Assembly (NCBI RefSeq): GCF_000744655.1
Contig: NZ_JQMJ01000003.1
Span: forward strand, 1,054,001 to 1,118,000
Reading direction: 5' to 3'
Source of the DNA: Streptacidiphilus rugosus AM-16
GTDB lineage: Bacteria; Actinomycetota; Actinomycetes; Streptomycetales; Streptomycetaceae
DNA: 64,000 bases
Of this stretch, positions 49,051 through 57,388 are shown piece by piece. A program made the translations under genes and the position numbers. Below the pieces are notes generated by a model. The model did no database searches and was not told the DNA's origin. It saw nothing but the letters and a program-made list of their open reading frames with translations. How positions within the stretch are numbered: the stretch's first letter is position 1; each line of letters starts with the position of its first letter.

Positions 49051-49803
49051 GTGTCCAGCCTGCTGTTCGGCCAGACCGAACGTGCACGTACTCTCTCGGG
49101 CATGCGCCACCAGCACCACCCGGCTCAGCCCGTCACCGCGGGCCTGCGCCCGTCCATATGTAAGACCGACTTGGATGCGGTGCTCGCGGCGGGCTGGGTT
49201 GACCTTGGTCACCTCGCTCCTGGCGAGCGGCGCTTGGCCTCGCGTTTTTACGAGACGGCCGCTGTCGACCGGGCGCGTCTCCGGGCCGTGCAGGAGGTCG
49301 CGCGCTCGTCATGCGAGGAGTGGACGGGGAGTCGCCCGCATCCGATGGGGTCTTCGTACGCGGGTACAGCGCTCGGGCGCTCGGATATCGACCTGTATGC
49401 CCCGATGCCCGAGCGCTGCGGGAGTCTGGGGGAGCTGGAGACGTTGCTGGCGGGGAGGGCGGTCTACCGCAAGACCCGCCCGGGGCCGACTGGTGAGGAC
49501 CGGCATCTGTTCAGCTACCACGAGGGCGGAACCAGGGTAGACCTCAACTTCGTTCCGCCCTCCGACTACCGGCTCGCGCTGGCGGTCGTCCACGAGATCC
49601 GCAGGGGCCTGACCCGCGAGGACCGCGTCGCGCAGACCTGGGTCAAGCACCTGCTCCAGGAGCGCGCGGCCGACGACAGCTACGACGCTTGGAAGACCGC
49701 CATGCGTCTGCGGTCCTCGGCGACGCTTCGGGCGCTGATGGCGACCGGCGCTGCTGACAGCCCGGGGTGGCTCCAGGACTGCGCTCCCCTTGGTTGTGGG
49801 TGA
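49051..49803 (+). CDS. Nucleotidyltransferase-fold protein
   Basis: 250 residues with the minimal nucleotidyltransferase signature GSSYAGTALGRSDIDLYAPM (GS...DxD) and a later TRVDLNFVPPSD that may give the third carboxylate. It likely transfers a nucleotide to a small molecule or protein. GTG 49051 follows the kinase-fold stop by 2 bp. ATG 49102, 8 nt after a TACTCT box, is an alternative leaderless start that keeps the catalytic region. Confidence 0.75.
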   Translation: MSSLLFGQTERARTLSGMRHQHHPAQPVTAGLRPSICKTDLDAVLAAGWVDLGHLAPGERRLASRFYETAAVDRARLRAVQEVARSSCEEWTGSRPHPMGSSYAGTALGRSDIDLYAPMPERCGSLGELETLLAGRAVYRKTRPGPTGEDRHLFSYHEGGTRVDLNFVPPSDYRLALAVVHEIRRGLTREDRVAQTWVKHLLQERAADDSYDAWKTAMRLRSSATLRALMATGAADSPGWLQDCAPLGCG

Positions 49804-50075
49804 GTTGCCGGGGCTCGGCGGGCACCGCTGTTGGAGGGGCTTGGGGGTGGGAGCGAAAACACTCGTTGCACCCGTCGCACCGCAGGTCAGGTGGAGTACG
49901 GGTATCGAATCTGGGACGGGTGCAGCCGTCCCAGACCCGTCCGCCATGGTCGACACATGGACTGGTCGGCGGGCGCGGCACGTCAGCAGCGGCGGACCAG
50001 GAACACGCCGCGGCCCCACATCGCTCGGGTTGAGCGATGCGGGGCCGCCGTCGGCGGTGCGGCTCACGTTGGCGG
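49804..50075. other. 272-bp gap before hypothetical gene
   Basis: Contains the inverted hairpin repeat and no gene that I can support. It marks the boundary between the cargo genes (plus strand) and the mobilisation genes (minus strand). Confidence 0.5.
49846..49940 (-). repeat. Hairpin-bearing repeat, copy 3 (inverted)
   Basis: On the minus strand, TCTGGGACGG-CTGCAC-CCGTCCCAGA (49910-49935) is followed by ACCTGCGGTGCGACGGGTGC. It matches the two direct copies at 53216-53440 in reverse orientation. The stem composition differs from copy 2 but pairing is kept, while the loop TGCAC is constant. Potential product fragment: PDLRCDGCNECF. Confidence 0.65.
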
Positions 50076-50720
50076 CTACTCGTAGCGGAACTGGTCGTAG
50101 AGGTCGCCGAGGCGGTCGAGTTCGGCGCGGTCCTTGGCGCTCAGCCGGGACTCGACGAGGTCCAGGTCCGGCTTGCCGCCGTTGTTGCGCAGGTCGTCCG
50201 CGGTGATGTGACGGATGAGGATTTCCGCGATCTTGAGACTGATCTGCTCCTTGGTGCGGGTCTGCGCGCCACGGGTGTAGTCCTTGCGGATGCGGCGACC
50301 GCCAACGACGTCGGAGAGGTAGTCGTACTCGGCGCAGTCCTCGGCCGTCATGCGGGAGCGCATCATCGCCGGGGTGATGAGCGTGCCCGGCAGGTACACC
50401 TCGACGTAGGGGTCGATGAGGGTGTCGAGGCGGAGCTGGGCCTCGGGGCGGGTGATGTTGTCGCCCGGCTTCGCCCTGCGGGTCTTGATGTCCGCGATGG
50501 CCCCGTCGGTGGCGTCGTAGTCGCGCATGAGTCGGCTGGCGTTGTCGAACGCCTCCTTCTCGGCGCGCGTGGCGCTCTTGAGCAGCGCCATCTCGACCGG
50601 GGTGAACGCGCGACCGTCGCGCAGGTGGGAGAAGGTTTCGGGGCCGCGCTGCTCGCGGGGGAGGAAGTCACAGTCGAAGAGCAGGTCGAGGACGTCGCGG
50701 CGGATGGCGGGCTTGGGCAT
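50076..50720 (-). CDS. Element-borne hypothetical protein, 214 residues
   Basis: Helical, highly charged cytosolic protein with no recognised motif (RRDVLDLLFDCDFLPREQRG, FTPVEMALLKSATRAEKEAF, SLKIAEILIRHITADDLRNN). It follows the relaxase gene on the same strand. ATG 50720 is fixed by AAGGAG 6 nt upstream. Probably a mobilisation- or replication-associated accessory protein. Confidence 0.65.
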   Translation of the reverse strand: MPKPAIRRDVLDLLFDCDFLPREQRGPETFSHLRDGRAFTPVEMALLKSATRAEKEAFDNASRLMRDYDATDGAIADIKTRRAKPGDNITRPEAQLRLDTLIDPYVEVYLPGTLITPAMMRSRMTAEDCAEYDYLSDVVGGRRIRKDYTRGAQTRTKEQISLKIAEILIRHITADDLRNNGGKPDLDLVESRLSAKDRAELDRLGDLYDQFRYE

Positions 50721-50821
50721 GAGGGCTCCTTCGGGTGTGCGGCAGGGGTTCGGGGGCGGTGACGAGCTCGGGGGCCGACAGCGTGGAGGTGGTGATCGGG
50801 GCATGTGTTGATCCCTGCTGG

Positions 50822-52486
50822 TCATCGGTGACGGTTGCGGTCCGGGGTGATTCCCGGCGTCCGTGCACTGGACGCCGGCGTGCTGGGCCTAGTGGTGAGG
50901 CGGCTTCGGGTGAGGGCGCTGTGGGCGCGGCGGTGGTGCTGCTGGGCTTGCTGGTCGTGGATCCGCCACAGGAGCAGCGCGGCCGGGTTGTCGGCCTGGC
51001 CGAGGTCCTTTCGGTCGTCGTCCCCGAGGGCAACTGATCCGCTGCCGCTTGCGTCGGCGTGGTGGAGGGCGGTTGCCAGGGCGGGCCAGTGGGGGTCGGT
51101 GGTGATCCGCTCGGCCAGCCCGGGGGCATGGGCGTGGATCCAGGTCTGCCAGCGGGCGTTGACGCGCGGGTCGGGGGCCTGGCGCGTGAGGTGGGCCAGC
51201 GGCTGGGCGGCGGTCTGCTGGTAGGCGGCGCGCAGGTGGATGAGGGTCTGACGGGCGGCGTGTTCCTGCTGCTCGTGGCGGTGGGCCTGGTGCCAGCGAG
51301 CGGCGGCGAAGACGGCGTCGATGAGCACGCAGAGGAGCCAGGTGACGGCGTCGCCGGTGCCGTGGGTGTGGGTGAGCTGGTAGGCGAGTTCGCGTGTCGC
51401 TCGGCCGGCCTGGTAGTCGGCCTCCTTCCTGGAGCGGGTGGCGCGTTCGAACACGACGGTGGCGGCACGAAGTTCGTTGTGCACTGCCGCTGGTGCGGTG
51501 TGGGTGGTGGCGTCGAGGAGGGCGCCGAGGGCGTGTATGTGGTCGGCGGCCTCCTGGTCGGTGGCGTGGTCGAGTGTGCGCGGGTAGTGGTCGAGATGGC
51601 GGGCAGCGTGCCGCCACGGGTCGCCGGGCTGGTAGCCGCCTACGAAGTGCTCGGCCGCCGCGAGGCGGGTGAGGATCTTCGGGAGGGACAGGTCGGGAGC
51701 GAGGCGGCTGCCGGAGAACCACACCGGTTCGCGGCCGGGCTCGGGTTGGTGGGCGAAGGTGATGCCGCGGATGTCGCCGGACGGCTTGCGCGCCACGTTC
51801 GCGAGCACGCCCTGGACGGCGAGGTGGGCGACCAGCTCGTCCACCGAGGCGCTGGCCGTGAGGGCTTCGCGGACTGCGGTGCGCAGCCGGACGCTCGCGG
51901 CAGGCCGGTTCTGCCGGGTGGCCTTGAAGTGCTCCTTGTGTCCTGGGCGTTTTGCCGCGGTGCCGTCGCCGCGCCGCACCAACTGGAGGCCGAGGTCTTG
52001 CTCGATGCGGTCGACCTCGCGTCGCATCTCCTTGATCCAGTACTTGGGTTGTTCGGGGGCGCGGCCGTCCTGGCGGACCAGGCCGACCAGGAGGTGGATG
52101 TGGTCATCCGCGTGCCGCACCGCGATCCACCGCGGGCCTTTGGTGTCGCCGTCGACCAGTAGGCCGCCGGCCGTCAGGACGCGTCGGGCAACGCTCGCCC
52201 ACTCGGCGTCGGTGAGCTGCCTGTCGCCGGGGGCGGTGCGGATGGGGATGTGCAGGTACTTCACCTTCGGTCGCTGGTCTGGGCGCAGGGCCTTGATGGG
52301 GATGTCGAGTCGGGCGGCGAGCTGGCCGACCGTGTGCTGGTCGGGGTGGCGGCCGGGGTCTGGGGCGCGGTCGATCCAGGCTGCGACCAGGTGCGGGTCG
52401 GTGTGCTCGTTGGAGCGGCCCGGCCCGAAGAGGTAAGCCACGGTGTTGTGGGCGTAGCTGCGGGTGGAGATGGGCTTGACGATCAA
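50822..52486 (-). CDS. Relaxase/mobilisation protein (MobP-like)
   Basis: 554 residues. The N-terminal relaxase domain has the histidine triad IAVRHADDHIHLLVGLV (about 121-137) and an upstream aromatic region (ARRVLTAGGLL, PRW). It would nick the element's origin of transfer and pilot the DNA strand. The rest is a long helical Arg/His/Ala-rich region. MIVKPISTRSYAHNTVAYLF is a typical start for actinomycete Mob relaxases. The MobC-like gene lies 12 bp upstream, so they form an operon. Confidence 0.85.
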   Translation of the reverse strand: MIVKPISTRSYAHNTVAYLFGPGRSNEHTDPHLVAAWIDRAPDPGRHPDQHTVGQLAARLDIPIKALRPDQRPKVKYLHIPIRTAPGDRQLTDAEWASVARRVLTAGGLLVDGDTKGPRWIAVRHADDHIHLLVGLVRQDGRAPEQPKYWIKEMRREVDRIEQDLGLQLVRRGDGTAAKRPGHKEHFKATRQNRPAASVRLRTAVREALTASASVDELVAHLAVQGVLANVARKPSGDIRGITFAHQPEPGREPVWFSGSRLAPDLSLPKILTRLAAAEHFVGGYQPGDPWRHAARHLDHYPRTLDHATDQEAADHIHALGALLDATTHTAPAAVHNELRAATVVFERATRSRKEADYQAGRATRELAYQLTHTHGTGDAVTWLLCVLIDAVFAAARWHQAHRHEQQEHAARQTLIHLRAAYQQTAAQPLAHLTRQAPDPRVNARWQTWIHAHAPGLAERITTDPHWPALATALHHADASGSGSVALGDDDRKDLGQADNPAALLLWRIHDQQAQQHHRRAHSALTRSRLTTRPSTPASSARTPGITPDRNRHR

Positions 52487-52498
52487 GTGCGGTTCTCC

Positions 52499-53149
52499 TC
52501 AGTCCCGCACGAGGCAGACGGCGGTGGTCTCGACGCGGTCGACGGCCTCGTCGATCCGTTCAAGCAGCCGCGCGTGCGCCTCGGTGAGCGTGCCGCCCTG
52601 GTGGAGGTAGCGGGTCCACTGGTTCAGCAGGTTGCCAATCTGGTCCAGGGCGGTGGTGGCCTCGTCGAGGCGCTGGATGCCGGCGCGGAAGTCAGCGACG
52701 GCGGCGCGTGGGTCGTCGTGTCCGGCGGCGAGGAGGGTGGCGAGCGCGGTGTACGTGCCCGGCATGCAGTCGTTGGCCTTGGCGGCGGCGGTGATCGCCG
52801 TCCACTCGGTGTCGTTGAAGCGCGGGTACGCGCGGTTCTCCCGCTGCTGCGGATCGCGCTTACGGCGGCGCACGCGTTCCAGGAACGGCACCCCCGGGCC
52901 GGACTCTCGCTCGGCCGTCCCGGTCGGGCGCGCCGCCCCCACCGGGGTGGCACCGGGATAGGGACGCCTTATCCCGCTACTTGCTCCCCCGTCAGGGGCC
53001 TCCCGGTCAGCCGACCAACCGTCACCATGACCGGTGACGGTCACCATCTCTGAACCGAGGTCAGTGCCCCGGTTGCCCTGGTTGGTCGGGTCGGTGCGGT
53101 CACTGGCGGAGGCCAGGGGAGTGCGGTCGGGCTGCTGGCCGGTGGGCAT
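52499..53149 (-). CDS. MobC-like relaxosome accessory protein
   Basis: 216 residues. The N-terminal 85 residues are disordered, then a ribbon-helix-helix-like region (AYPRFNDTEWTAITAAAKAN) and a helical segment (LDEATTALDQIGNLLNQWTRYLHQGG) typical of MobC/relaxosome proteins. It should bind the transfer origin and help the relaxase. The first 60 residues might be non-coding if an internal start is used. Confidence 0.75.
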   Translation of the reverse strand: MPTGQQPDRTPLASASDRTDPTNQGNRGTDLGSEMVTVTGHGDGWSADREAPDGGASSGIRRPYPGATPVGAARPTGTAERESGPGVPFLERVRRRKRDPQQRENRAYPRFNDTEWTAITAAAKANDCMPGTYTALATLLAAGHDDPRAAVADFRAGIQRLDEATTALDQIGNLLNQWTRYLHQGGTLTEAHARLLERIDEAVDRVETTAVCLVRD

Positions 53150-53215
53150 GGAGGTGCTCCAAATGTCGTGTGGAGGGGTGGGCCCGGCTCGGCGGCTGGC
53201 TGGCGATCTGACTGC

Positions 53216-53306
53216 GGGACGACTGCACCCGTCCCGGCTTGCGCTCGCGTAACGCTCCTGACCTGCGACGCGACGAGTGGGACGAGTACACGCGCAAGGA
53301 GGGGTA
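53216..53306 (+). repeat. Hairpin-bearing repeat, copy 1
   Basis: GGGACGACTGCACCCGTCCC then CTCGCGTAACG, CTGACCTGCGACGCGACG and ACGCGCAAGGAGGGGTA. Similar to copy 2 at 53345-53440. A frame across it reads PDLRRDEWDEYTRKEG. Confidence 0.65.
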
Positions 53307-53344
53307 GCACCCGCAGTCCCGCGCGGTGCTCGGGGCGGGGGAGG

Positions 53345-53440
53345 GCTGCCGGGACGTCTGCACTCGTCCCGGCAGCCGCTCCCGTAACGGCCCTGACCTG
53401 CGATGCGACGGGTGCGACGGGTGTACGCGCAAGGAGGGTA
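53345..53440 (+). repeat. Hairpin-bearing repeat, copy 2
   Basis: GCTGCCGGGACG-TCTGCACT-CGTCCCGGCAGC (53345-53376), a perfect 12-bp stem, followed by CTCCCGTAACG, CTGACCTGCGATGCGACGGG and ACGCGCAAGGAGGGTA. Located between the MobC-like and DUF3631 genes; candidate origin or transfer-related structure. Confidence 0.7.
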
Positions 53441-53449
53441 GGCGGGGGG

Positions 53450-55033
53450 TCAGCGGCCCCGTCGGGGCCCGCCGTCGGCGGTCGGAGGCCGGTACCCCGC
53501 AGCAGGACCCGTGCCCGGCGTCCGGTTGATGGTGCCGATCGCCTCGCTCCGGCGGGTGGCGGCGGTGAGGCGCTCCCGGGTGGCGGCCATCTCAGCCGAG
53601 ACTTCCCGCTCCCCGACCGACGCGCTCGCCTGCGGGGCCGGTTCGAGCTGCCGCTGCCCGGCGGCCTCCGGCTGCCCGGAGAGCTCCCCGCCGCGTGACA
53701 GATCGACCTCCTGCAGCTCCGAGTCGGCCGTCGCGGCAGAACCTGCCCTGGCCGTCCCGGCGGCCTTCAGGACGCTGGGGCAGTAGCGGGTCCAGGCGTC
53801 GAGGAACTGGGCGCGGGCGAATCCCTTGGCGTGACCCCGACCCTCGAAGCGGTAGTTCTTCGAGCTGATGTCGAAGTCCCGCAGCAGCATCTGCAGGTAG
53901 CGCGGCGTCAGCCCGCCACTGCGGGACCCGTAGGTGGGCCAGGGGCTCTCCTCGTCCGAGCACAGCAGCACGATCAGCTGCTTGGTCGGCATCAGCTCCG
54001 GGTGGCCCACGCTCGCGAACGCGCCATGGATGTCGACCAGGAGCTGCAGCGGATAGTCCTCCAGCCCCGGCCGCTCCGACTCGCGCGCCGTCATGACCCG
54101 GCACGCCTGCCGAGCCAGGTCCGGCCATGCCCCGCCGGCAAGGTCGGCGACGATGACCAGCGGTTCCCAGGTGTCCGCCGCGCGGTCCTCGACCGGCATC
54201 GCCGGATCCATGTCCTTCGCCCGCTCGGCGATCGTCGTCGCCCACGCGGCGAGGCGTTCGCGCAGCGGGGCGAGGGCGTCGGAGTCGCGGGTCCGGAACG
54301 ACTCGACGGTTTCGGCGGCGGTGCGGCGCCGCATCCGGACCACGACCGAACGGTCCATGATCGTGTCGGGCAGGTCCCCAATCCCGGCCAGCGCGGCCAT
54401 GGCGAACGTCTTGTGGGTCTCCAGCTCCATGCTCTTGCCGTTGATCCGCAAGGTGTCGCGCTTGCGCTGGTGGCCGCCGTTGAGGATGCCGCGAAGCGCC
54501 TCGGCGTCACCCGCGGCCTTGGGGCCGAAGATGGTGTCGGCCTCGTCCACCAGCAAGGTGGGCGGGTTCTCGCCGATGGAGCGGTAGATCGCCGCCACGG
54601 AGGCGTTGACCGTCATGATCGGACGGTGGCAGGTCGCCTCGACCACGTCCAGCAGCCGCGACTTGCCGCACCGCTTCTGCGGCCCGGTGATCGCCAACCG
54701 CGGTGCGTGCTGGAAGGCCGGCTGCAGGTGCGAAGCTGCGATCCACAGCGTGACCGCGTTCAGGGCGTGCTGGTCCGGTAGCACCACGTACCGGGCCACG
54801 ATCGCGCGCAGCTCGTCCAGCATCACCGCTCCGTCCGGAACCTGATCCGGACCGGCGGCCGGGGCGGCCGGAACGTGGTCCGGGGATTCGGCGGCCAGAC
54901 CGGAGGTTCCGGCGGGGATGAGGTCGAGCTGCCCGTCGAGGACGGGACGGGGCTGTTCGGCCCGCTTCAACAGGTCGTCAGGGTTCAAGAGGGAGAACCA
55001 CCTTCCGGTGATCGTGGCGTGTGCGGCGGCCAC
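53450..55033 (-). CDS. DUF3631 AAA-type ATPase (replication-associated)
   Basis: 527 residues. Walker A GPQKRCGKSRLLDVVEA (about 114-130), Walker B TLLVDEADTIFG (about 157-168), arginine-bearing DRSVVVRMRRRT, and the DUF3631 C-terminal region. A low-complexity tail closes it. Such proteins occur in actinomycete integrative elements next to DnaB-N-type genes and are thought to act as helicase/primase-like replication proteins. The start is uncertain: GTG 55033 is first in frame; TTG 54988 has a GGAAGG 12 nt upstream. Confidence 0.82.
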   Translation of the reverse strand: MAAAHATITGRWFSLLNPDDLLKRAEQPRPVLDGQLDLIPAGTSGLAAESPDHVPAAPAAGPDQVPDGAVMLDELRAIVARYVVLPDQHALNAVTLWIAASHLQPAFQHAPRLAITGPQKRCGKSRLLDVVEATCHRPIMTVNASVAAIYRSIGENPPTLLVDEADTIFGPKAAGDAEALRGILNGGHQRKRDTLRINGKSMELETHKTFAMAALAGIGDLPDTIMDRSVVVRMRRRTAAETVESFRTRDSDALAPLRERLAAWATTIAERAKDMDPAMPVEDRAADTWEPLVIVADLAGGAWPDLARQACRVMTARESERPGLEDYPLQLLVDIHGAFASVGHPELMPTKQLIVLLCSDEESPWPTYGSRSGGLTPRYLQMLLRDFDISSKNYRFEGRGHAKGFARAQFLDAWTRYCPSVLKAAGTARAGSAATADSELQEVDLSRGGELSGQPEAAGQRQLEPAPQASASVGEREVSAEMAATRERLTAATRRSEAIGTINRTPGTGPAAGYRPPTADGGPRRGR

Positions 55034-55178
55034 CGCGCATGCCAGTGAGGTGTCGCATGCGAGAGAAGGGCGGTCCGCCCTGCGGCGTTGGTAGCGCCGG
55101 ATTCAGGGCGGGACGGACCGCCAGGTGGAGATAAGGCCCATCGGCTAGGGAGAGCTCGGCTGGTTCCGGCTCAGGTGA
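55034..55178. other. Intergenic inverted repeat region
   Basis: GGCGGTCCGCCCTG and its near-complement CAGGGCGGGACGGACCGCC (about 55069-55122) flank GCGTTGGTAGCGCCGG. The motif TTGGTAGCGCC recurs downstream of both excisionase genes (55845 and 56713), suggesting a shared terminator or recombination scar. Confidence 0.55.
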
Positions 55179-55745
55179 TCAGGAGGCCGGTCGCCGGTGC
55201 AGCGGACGGACCACCGCGACCTCGGGACGGGGACAGCCCCCGGACAGTGATCTCCCGGCGGCCAGAGCGGAGAGTCGGTTGACCGCTTCGGTCTGGACCT
55301 CGGCAGGGTCGTGGCCGTGAACGGTGGCCTGGATCAGCCACTTGCCCAGGGCGTGCAGGCGCGCGGACCACGCCTGCTCGGCCACGATCGCCGCGTAGTG
55401 GTCCACCGCCGCGACCGAGTGGACCGCGCTCGCCAGCCCGGACACATAGGCCGGACCGCCCGCCTGGTGAAGCACGCCCTGGCGGCGCAGCTGATGCGTC
55501 ACCATCACCGGATCAACCGGGCAGTCCTCCTGGCGCAGGGCGAGCATCGCCGCCCACACCAGCCCGTGGGCTGGGGACGCGAAGTCCTCCGCCCCGAGCA
55601 TCCCGCCAGCGGTGTCGAGGGCGGTGGGGCTGTGCAGGCACGCGGCCAGCACGGCGCGTTCAGCGTCCACAGCCCGTGGAGGCCGCGCCCACGACCAGGC
55701 CCCGGCATGGGCTTGGCGTTCGAGCGGCGGGGCCGTAGGGTGCAC
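55179..55745 (-). CDS. DnaB N-terminal-domain protein
   Basis: 188 residues consisting essentially of the DnaB helicase N-terminal collar domain: ERAVLAACLHSPTALDTAGG, LGAEDFASPAHGLVWAAMLALRQ, VDPVMVTHQLRRQGVL and AVDHYAAIVAEQAWS. The RecA-like motor is absent. It could load or modulate the host DnaB or act with the DUF3631 ATPase. GTG 55745 has AGAGG 5 nt upstream. Confidence 0.8.
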   Translation of the reverse strand: MHPTAPPLERQAHAGAWSWARPPRAVDAERAVLAACLHSPTALDTAGGMLGAEDFASPAHGLVWAAMLALRQEDCPVDPVMVTHQLRRQGVLHQAGGPAYVSGLASAVHSVAAVDHYAAIVAEQAWSARLHALGKWLIQATVHGHDPAEVQTEAVNRLSALAAGRSLSGGCPRPEVAVVRPLHRRPAS

Positions 55746-55883
55746 ATGAACCTCTTCTCTTCCAGCGGGGCATGGCCGGCCAGCCACCCCGCCTGGGTGA
55801 TCAGTGAGTTGTCGCTTGCTGGAGAGTTCTCGGGCTGTCGGTGTTGGTAGCGCCGATGGCCTTCTCCATGTCCGGGGTCGCGG

Positions 55884-56114
55884 TCAGGCCGCGCGGTCGA
55901 CCGCCTGGTCTTCCAGCCATGCCTCCACCTCCGCCCAGCGGTAGCGCAGGTGACGCCCGACCTTGTGGACGGGCGGCCCCTGGCGGCGGTGGTTCCACAC
56001 GTAGACCGTGCTGATCGGCACCTGCAGGAACTCGGCGAGTTCCTGGGCGCTGAGCAGCGGACGGCGGTCCGTGCTTGCGGCGGTGCGGCTGGTGCGGGCG
56101 GCGCTTCGGCCCAA
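55884..56114 (-). CDS. Excisionase/AlpA-type DNA-binding protein 1
   Basis: 76 residues: RRPLLSAQELAEFLQVPIST then VYVWNHRRQG and GRHLRYRWAEVEAWLEDQ, the winged-helix pattern of AlpA/Xis (helix-turn-helix 17) proteins. It would direct excision with the integrase. TTG 56114 is supported by AAGGAG 7 nt upstream. Nearly identical core to excisionase 2. Confidence 0.85.
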   Translation of the reverse strand: MGRSAARTSRTAASTDRRPLLSAQELAEFLQVPISTVYVWNHRRQGPPVHKVGRHLRYRWAEVEAWLEDQAVDRAA

Positions 56115-56573
56115 TGCGTGCTCCTTGGTGATGTGGCGACAGCGCGGTGCGCTTCGTCGTTGGCATGTCGGCTGGGAGGGCAACGATCCCCGAAAACCGA
56201 CTCGCGACCTAATTGGAAATCCCGGGCCGATGCGGCCTCTCGCGCGGGCCGAACCAATTAGGCCGCGAGCCGGAAGGCTCGTAGTGTGCTCCGGCATCGC
56301 GCCTGGCACGTCAGGTGGTTCGGCGCATCGGTTCCCCCTTTGCGGATCGACAGCAGGACCCTCTCGGCGACCGCCGCTGGGCGGTGATCACCGGTGGGAC
56401 GCACACGATGCCCGAAGATTCCGGCCGCGCCAAACAGCGAAAACCACTGACCAGAGCCCCGAAGATCCCGCCATGTCCGAGTTGGCCCGATGTGACCGCC
56501 GGATTGAGTGAGACGATCCGACACTGGTGAGCACGATCGGGACCGTGTCGGACGATCCGACACGGTGAAAGCT
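56115..56573. other. 459-bp region between the excisionase genes
   Basis: No gene supported. It holds the 25-bp operator-like palindrome at 56542-56566 with a second half at 56512-56529, and on its right side (with 56600-56720) a decayed copy of the DNA that follows excisionase 1 (CTGGCCGGCC, GCACCCTACG), indicating segmental duplication. Confidence 0.55.
56542..56566. promoter_or_regulatory. 25-bp operator-like palindrome
   Basis: ACCGTGTCGGA-CGA-TCCGACACGGT has perfect 11-bp arms. A partial repeat GACGATCCGACACTGGTGA lies 30 bp to the left (56512-56530). Placed upstream of excisionase 1, it probably binds the element's repressor or regulator. Confidence 0.65.
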
Positions 56574-56990
56574 TTACCTTTCGCCGTGTCCCAACGTGCC
56601 TTGTGCGCCAGCTGATTTGGCGCGGCCGGGGGTCGGTCGTAGGGTGCGACGTGCCCGTCTCGGCGGGGGAGGGCCGGCCAGCCCACCCCCTACCGGCGGG
56701 ATCTCAGGCCGCCGTTGGTAGCGCCCGGCTTGCCCCGAACCCCGCGACCGCCACGCTCGCGCGGCCCTTTCCATGGCCTGGTCTTCCAGCCATGTCTCCA
56801 CCTCCGCCCAGCGGTAGCGCAGGTGACGCCCGACCTTGTGCGCGGGCGGCCCCTGGCGGCGGTGGTTCCACAGGTAGACGGTGCTCAACGGCACCTGCAG
56901 GAACTCCGCCAGCTCCTCCGCGCTCAGCAGCGGACGCCGGTCGGACTCCCCGCGCAAGCCTCCGCGGGAATGGGTGGCAGGACGAACCAC
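56574..56990 (-). CDS. Excisionase/AlpA-type DNA-binding protein 2, extended
   Basis: 138 residues. Residues 15-75 match excisionase 1 almost exactly (RRPLLSAEELAEFLQVPLST, GRHLRYRWAEVETWLEDQ). It then runs on for 60 residues of Arg/Pro/Gly-rich sequence through what is non-coding DNA in copy 1 (reading the TTGGTAGCGC motif as GRYQRR), so the stop was lost and the tail is probably not functional. GTG 56990 has GGGAGAG upstream. Confidence 0.72.
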   Translation of the reverse strand: MVRPATHSRGGLRGESDRRPLLSAEELAEFLQVPLSTVYLWNHRRQGPPAHKVGRHLRYRWAEVETWLEDQAMERAARAWRSRGSGQAGRYQRRPEIPPVGGGLAGPPPPRRARRTLRPTPGRAKSAGAQGTLGHGER

Positions 56991-57388
56991 GAACTCTCCC
57001 AACTACTCGCCGAACAGGAACAGGCGCCGCCGCAAAGCAATGCCGACGACCACCTGGCGAAGACCATAAGCAGTGCGCAAGCGAAAAGGCAAGGGTTGTT
57101 GCCTTCCTTGGAATTATTTGCCACACGCCCCTGAGGCGAGCATCATGCGCGGCCATCACCGCAGGTCAAGCGCACGTTCTGCGCGCTAGTGCACGGATTG
57201 CGCGACAGTACCCGGCATTCCCTGGCACATTCCGGCACCGCAATACCGCCACTGCTTAAAAGTTTTCATCCTTTGTGGGAGAACTGATTGACGCTGAGCG
57301 GCGTCTCGATTTAGATCAACCGCATGCCGACTGCTCGCCGCGCGAGCAGTCGCGAGCCCCACACCCACTCCAGTCGAAGGAGACACCC
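56991..57388. other. 398-bp regulatory region before the integrase
   Basis: The most AT-rich stretch of the window (CTTAAAAGTTTTCATCC at about 57255-57271, GATTTAGATCAACC at 57308-57321), likely containing the integrase promoter. A hairpin ACTGCTCG-CCGCG-CGAGCAGT (57330-57350) lies 39 nt before the integrase start. No gene accepted. Confidence 0.55.

Noticed and set aside
53168-53529. Short zinc-finger-like protein genes across the hairpin repeats
   Set aside because: Frames have no ribosome-binding site and differ in start and stop between copies; the paired stems explain the conservation better.
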